DNA of 14,500 nt, from assembly GCF_000278725.1 (NCBI RefSeq), contig NZ_ALCA01000035.1:1-14500 (forward strand). The letters run 5' to 3'. The notes under the pieces were generated by a model. The model was not told the DNA's origin, searched no databases, and was given only the letters and a program-made list of their open reading frames with translations. This DNA is from Actinomyces sp. ICM47 (GTDB taxonomy: Bacteria > Actinomycetota > Actinomycetes > Actinomycetales > Actinomycetaceae). Positions 11,665 through 14,500 of the stretch are shown here, piece by piece (position 1 is the stretch's first letter; each line of letters opens with the position of its first letter). Position numbers and translations under genes: made by a program.

Positions 11665-13190
11665 TAGTTCTCTCCCCCTTCGGTGGACGAGGCCTGGGCG
11701 CGTTCCTCGGACAGGAGACGGGTCAGCTCAACCTCGGTGAGGGTGTCGGGTCTCATGGGTTCGCTGAGGCGTCCGGCGCGCATGATGGCGATCGTCGAGC
11801 AGTTGGTGAGTACTTCGGCGATGTCGTCGGAGATGATGATGACGGCCATGCCTTGTGAGGCGAGTTCGCGCAGGATCGAGTGGATCGTGAACTTGGAGCC
11901 GATGTCGACGCCGACGGTGGGGCCGTTGAGGATGAGGACGGAGGGTTTGGTGGCCAGCCATTTGGCCAGGACGACTTTTTGCTGGTTGCCGCCCGACAGG
12001 GTGTTGACGGCGTTGGCGGGGTCGGGGGTGACGACTTCGAGGCGCGTCACCCATTTCTGTTCTTCGGCACGAATGGCTTTCTTGTCGATGAAGCCGAGGG
12101 CCTTGGTGAAGTTCTCCATCTCGGAGATGGTGATGTTTTCGCCGATTGAGCGGGATAGGAACAGGCCTTCGGTCAGGCGGTCTTCGGGCACGTAGGCGAT
12201 GCCGGCCTCGATTGCGTCGCGCACGCCGCGCAGCGTGACGTCCTGTCCCTTGACGCGGATGCGACCAGAGTCAAGGGGCAGCATCCCAAAGAGGGAGAGG
12301 GCCAGCTCGGTACGGCCCGATCCCAGCAGGCCGGTGATGCCCAGGATTTCGCCGGGCCTCACGCTCAGGGACGCGTCGGCGAAGGCACCGCTCACCGTCG
12401 CCCCCTCCACCTGGAGGACCGGGGCCTCGTCAATGGTGCCCGGCCGGTAGCGCTCCTCCGCGAAGTCGCGCCCCGTCATGTAGCGGGCGAAACTCGCGCG
12501 GTCGAGCTCCTCCTTCGGGCAGGTGATGACCTTGTGACCGCTGCGCAGGATAGTGAAGCGCTGCGCGATCTCGAAGACTTCTTCGAGCTTGTGGGACACA
12601 AAGAGGATCGCGATGCCGCGCGATTGCAGGTCACGGACGATATCGAAGAGGGCGGCGACTTCCTTCTTCGTGAGGGCGGTCGTCGGCTCGTCCATGATGA
12701 TGAGCTTCGCATCGCCCATGAGGGCGCGGCTGATGGCGACGAGCTGTTTGTCGGCCACGGACAGGTTGCCGACCAGCTCATCGAGGTCCACGTCGAAGCC
12801 GATCTTCGCCACGGCCTCGCGCGCGACCTCACGCATGCGGGAACGGTTCACCAGGCGACGCCCGGCGGCCACTTCGCTGCCGAGCGCAATGTTCTCCATG
12901 ACGGAGAGGTTCGGGAAAATCGAGAAATCCTGGTAGATAACGCGCACGCCCGCGTCGATGGCGGCCGCCGGCGTCAGGCGCGTGAAGTCACGGCCGTCAA
13001 TCGAGACCGTCCCGTGTTCGGGGGTGTGCACGCCCGAAATGACCTTGATGAGCGTGGACTTACCCGACCCGTTTTCCCCGGCCAGGCAGTGGATTTCTCC
13101 GGGCGCGATCTCCAGGTCAATGTCGACCAGGGCTCGCACACCCGCGAAGGATTTGCTGACGTGTCGTACCGCCAGCACTGGGGTGTCCAT
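11664..13190 (-). CDS. RbsA-like sugar ABC transporter ATPase (double nucleotide-binding domain)
   Basis: This 508-residue cytosolic protein has two fused ABC domains, as in RbsA/MglA/XylG (about 500). Domain 1: Walker A GENGSGKST at 39-47, Q-loop YQD at 86-88, signature LSVADKQLVAISRAL at 143-157 (a weak match; usual form LSxGxQQ), Walker B LIIMDEPT at 163-170, switch His200. Domain 2: degenerate Walker A GLLGSGRTE at 287-295 (normal for the family), signature LSGGNQQKV at 398-406, and Walker B VLILNGPTVGVD at 418-429. In that Walker B the usual Asp-Glu is Asn-Gly, so site 2 probably cannot hydrolyse ATP. I placed the start at 13190 (AAAGGA, six bases upstream) rather than an upstream in-frame ATG at 13223, because domain 1 begins directly after it. 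Confidence 0.92.
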   Translation of the reverse strand: MDTPVLAVRHVSKSFAGVRALVDIDLEIAPGEIHCLAGENGSGKSTLIKVISGVHTPEHGTVSIDGRDFTRLTPAAAIDAGVRVIYQDFSIFPNLSVMENIALGSEVAAGRRLVNRSRMREVAREAVAKIGFDVDLDELVGNLSVADKQLVAISRALMGDAKLIIMDEPTTALTKKEVAALFDIVRDLQSRGIAILFVSHKLEEVFEIAQRFTILRSGHKVITCPKEELDRASFARYMTGRDFAEERYRPGTIDEAPVLQVEGATVSGAFADASLSVRPGEILGITGLLGSGRTELALSLFGMLPLDSGRIRVKGQDVTLRGVRDAIEAGIAYVPEDRLTEGLFLSRSIGENITISEMENFTKALGFIDKKAIRAEEQKWVTRLEVVTPDPANAVNTLSGGNQQKVVLAKWLATKPSVLILNGPTVGVDIGSKFTIHSILRELASQGMAVIIISDDIAEVLTNCSTIAIMRAGRLSEPMRPDTLTEVELTRLLSEERAQASSTEGGEN

Positions 13191-13305
13191 GTGGTGTCCT
13201 TTCCGACGCATGCCACCGCCCAAAGGCCACCCCCACGCGCGCGGGCGTCGCGCGCAGGAGGAACAAGGATGCGCGAGCGTCCGTGCACGCGCGGGAGTGG
13301 CCCAG

Positions 13306-13343
13306 CCACGGCCTCGTCAATGGAGCGAGGGACGAGGCCGTGG
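13306..13343 (-). terminator. 13-bp hairpin between the binding-protein gene and the ATPase gene
   Basis: CCACGGCCTCGTC (13306-13318) pairs perfectly with GACGAGGCCGTGG (13331-13343) across a 12-nt loop, 29 bases past the binding-protein stop. No U-tail follows. In sugar ABC operons such a hairpin commonly limits read-through and protects the upstream mRNA, so that binding protein is made in excess over the membrane complex. Confidence 0.65.
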
Positions 13344-13372
13344 AGCCTCGGTGGTCGTCGCCTGATTGCGGA

Positions 13373-14413
13373 TCAGAAGCCGAGGGAGTCGACGTTGTCC
13401 TTCGTGATCTTGAGCCAGCCGGTGCCCTCGAGGACCTTGGTGGAGCCGGACGAGAAGTGCATGCTCTCGTAGCCTTCGACGCCTAGGTTCACGCCGTCTT
13501 CGATGGTCTCACCGTTGAGGATCTTCGTGGCCAGAGAGGCCATGGCGTAGCCGGCGTTCGCGGGATCCCACAGGGTCAGGGTGGAGACGGAGCCGTCCTT
13601 GAGGATCTGGGCGTTCGCAGCGGGCATGCCGGTGCCGGCGGTGAAGACCTTGCCCTTCAGGCCCAGCTCGTCGATAGCACGGGCGGTGCCGGGCGCGTCG
13701 AAGGAGGAGGTGCCGAGGATGCCCTTGACTTCGGGGTACTTCTTGAGGACTTCCTTGGCGGTCTGGTAGGCGGTCTCACCGTTGTCCTGGGATTCGACGC
13801 GAGGCTCGGCCTCGAGCAGCGTCATGTTCGGGTATTTCTCCTTCTGGTGGGCCACGGCACCGTCCGCCCACTCGTTGTGGGAAGCGTTCGTGACGTGACC
13901 GACCATCGTCGTATAGACGCCTTTCTCCCCCATGGCCTCGGCAAGGTTATCCATAATGAACGCGCCGTATGCCGTGTTGTTGAAGGCTTCGATGTCGTAC
14001 ATCGTGTTTTCCTGCGAGGCACCCTCGTGGGTGACGACGACGATGCCGGCGTCCATGGCCTGCTTGAGGACGGGTTCAATAGCACCGGGGTCGACGGGGA
14101 CCACGCAGATCGCGTCGACGCCTTGGGCGATGAGGTCCTGGATGACCTGGGCCTGCATGGTGGCGTCGGTTTCAGCGGGACCCTTCTGGAAGACGTTCAT
14201 GCCCGTGTCCGAGGCGTACTTGTTGACGCCCGTTTCCATACGGACAAACCACGGGTTGGTGGCGTCCTTGGGGACGACGGCAATCGTGTAGTTGCCGTCT
14301 CCAGCGGCCTTGCCGCCCGGGGCCGTGGTGCCCCCGTCCGTCGTGCAAGCGCCGAGTGCGAGGGCACTTGCCGATATGGTGACGATTGCTGTTGCTGCGA
14401 GCCTGGACTTCAT
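13373..14413 (-). CDS. Sugar ABC transporter substrate-binding lipoprotein (RbsB/RhaS/LsrB-like)
   Basis: This 346-residue exported lipoprotein captures the substrate outside the membrane. The signal peptide MKSRLAATAIVTISASALAL ends in lipobox LGAC, with the acylated Cys at 23. A Thr/Gly linker runs to about 40. The periplasmic-binding-protein type 1 fold starts at YTIAVVPKDATNPWF (42-56), and QVIQDLIAQGVDAICVVPVDPGAIEPVL (89-116) is the family helix-strand pair. VPKDATNPWF is the form seen in rhamnose- and AI-2-type binding proteins rather than in ribose RbsB. I chose the ATG at 14413 (GAGGAG, five bases upstream) over one 24 bases earlier because it directly precedes the signal peptide. 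It is first in the operon, 182 bp ahead of the ATPase and separated from it by a hairpin. The ligand is unknown. Confidence 0.92.
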   Translation of the reverse strand: MKSRLAATAIVTISASALALGACTTDGGTTAPGGKAAGDGNYTIAVVPKDATNPWFVRMETGVNKYASDTGMNVFQKGPAETDATMQAQVIQDLIAQGVDAICVVPVDPGAIEPVLKQAMDAGIVVVTHEGASQENTMYDIEAFNNTAYGAFIMDNLAEAMGEKGVYTTMVGHVTNASHNEWADGAVAHQKEKYPNMTLLEAEPRVESQDNGETAYQTAKEVLKKYPEVKGILGTSSFDAPGTARAIDELGLKGKVFTAGTGMPAANAQILKDGSVSTLTLWDPANAGYAMASLATKILNGETIEDGVNLGVEGYESMHFSSGSTKVLEGTGWLKITKDNVDSLGF

Positions 14414-14433
14414 CGTGACTCCTCTGGGTGTGG

Positions 14434-14449
14434 TCAACGTCGGTGTTGA
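14434..14449. promoter_or_regulatory. Weak inverted repeat upstream of the binding-protein gene
   Basis: TCAAC (14434-14438) and GTTGA (14445-14449) are inverted half-sites around GTCGGT, about 21 bases upstream of the start codon. It could be an operator for a sugar-responsive repressor acting on the leader. I see no clear -10 in the remaining bases to the window edge, so the promoter probably lies beyond it. Confidence 0.25.
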
Positions 14450-14500
14450 GGTTGTGGTTGTGCGCGCGGCGGCTGTGCGGGGTGCCGCCGCGGTGGTGCG

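Noticed and set aside
9057..14413. Lsr-type autoinducer-2 uptake operon
   Set aside because: The binding protein has some LsrB/RhaS-like features, but lsrK, lsrF, lsrG and lsrR homologues are absent and the linked enzyme is a sugar-phosphate isomerase. A sugar or polyol operon is the safer call.

Overview
The window is high-GC DNA, and its gene content suggests a high-GC Gram-positive bacterium. The features behind this are Gly-Ala-Cys lipoboxes, RbsABC-type sugar transporters, several plus-strand genes without a Shine-Dalgarno (SD) sequence, and a SAV_915-like protein. Actinomycetaceae (Schaalia/Actinomyces-like) is my best guess, from impression rather than a search. I see no rRNA, tRNA, insertion sequence, phage gene or true CRISPR array.

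Left part, minus strand. At the edge is the 5' part of a small Cys-rich protein gene (two CGCGG clusters), preceded by a RidA-family gene. A 305-bp non-coding stretch with three hairpins follows. Next comes a three-gene cassette, transcribed leftward from 4515: a DUF4956 membrane protein, a VTC-domain polyphosphate polymerase, and a large lipoprotein with a Cthe_2159-type carbohydrate-binding beta-helix. This is the most interesting unit. It looks like a membrane-anchored polyphosphate-making module paired with a surface acidic-polymer-binding protein. Its upstream region carries TCATAGG-type direct repeats in 11-nt phase, reminiscent of actinobacterial PHO boxes.

Middle part, plus strand. 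A sugar-porter MFS transporter is divergent from the cassette. It is followed by 382 bp of non-coding DNA packed with palindromes: three tandem GC hairpins about 60 nt apart, and one 107-nt multi-tier palindrome. An NmrA-type NAD(P)-dependent reductase gene follows and ends in a hairpin. Then comes a small, less GC-rich locus of unknown function: a SAV_915-like protein, a multi-pass membrane protein broken by a 1-nt frameshift, and a 49-residue single-span protein coupled to it by an ATGA overlap. A strong shared terminator (9005-9034) separates this from the right-hand operon.

Right part, minus strand. This is a complete RbsB/A/C/C-like sugar uptake operon with a LacA/LacB/RpiB-family isomerase as its last gene. 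The substrate-binding lipoprotein gene comes first and is separated from the ATPase by a 13-bp hairpin. ATPase, permease, permease and isomerase are tightly packed or overlapping. The imported compound is probably a sugar or polyol that is isomerised as its phosphate. No kinase or regulator is visible, so the substrate cannot be named.
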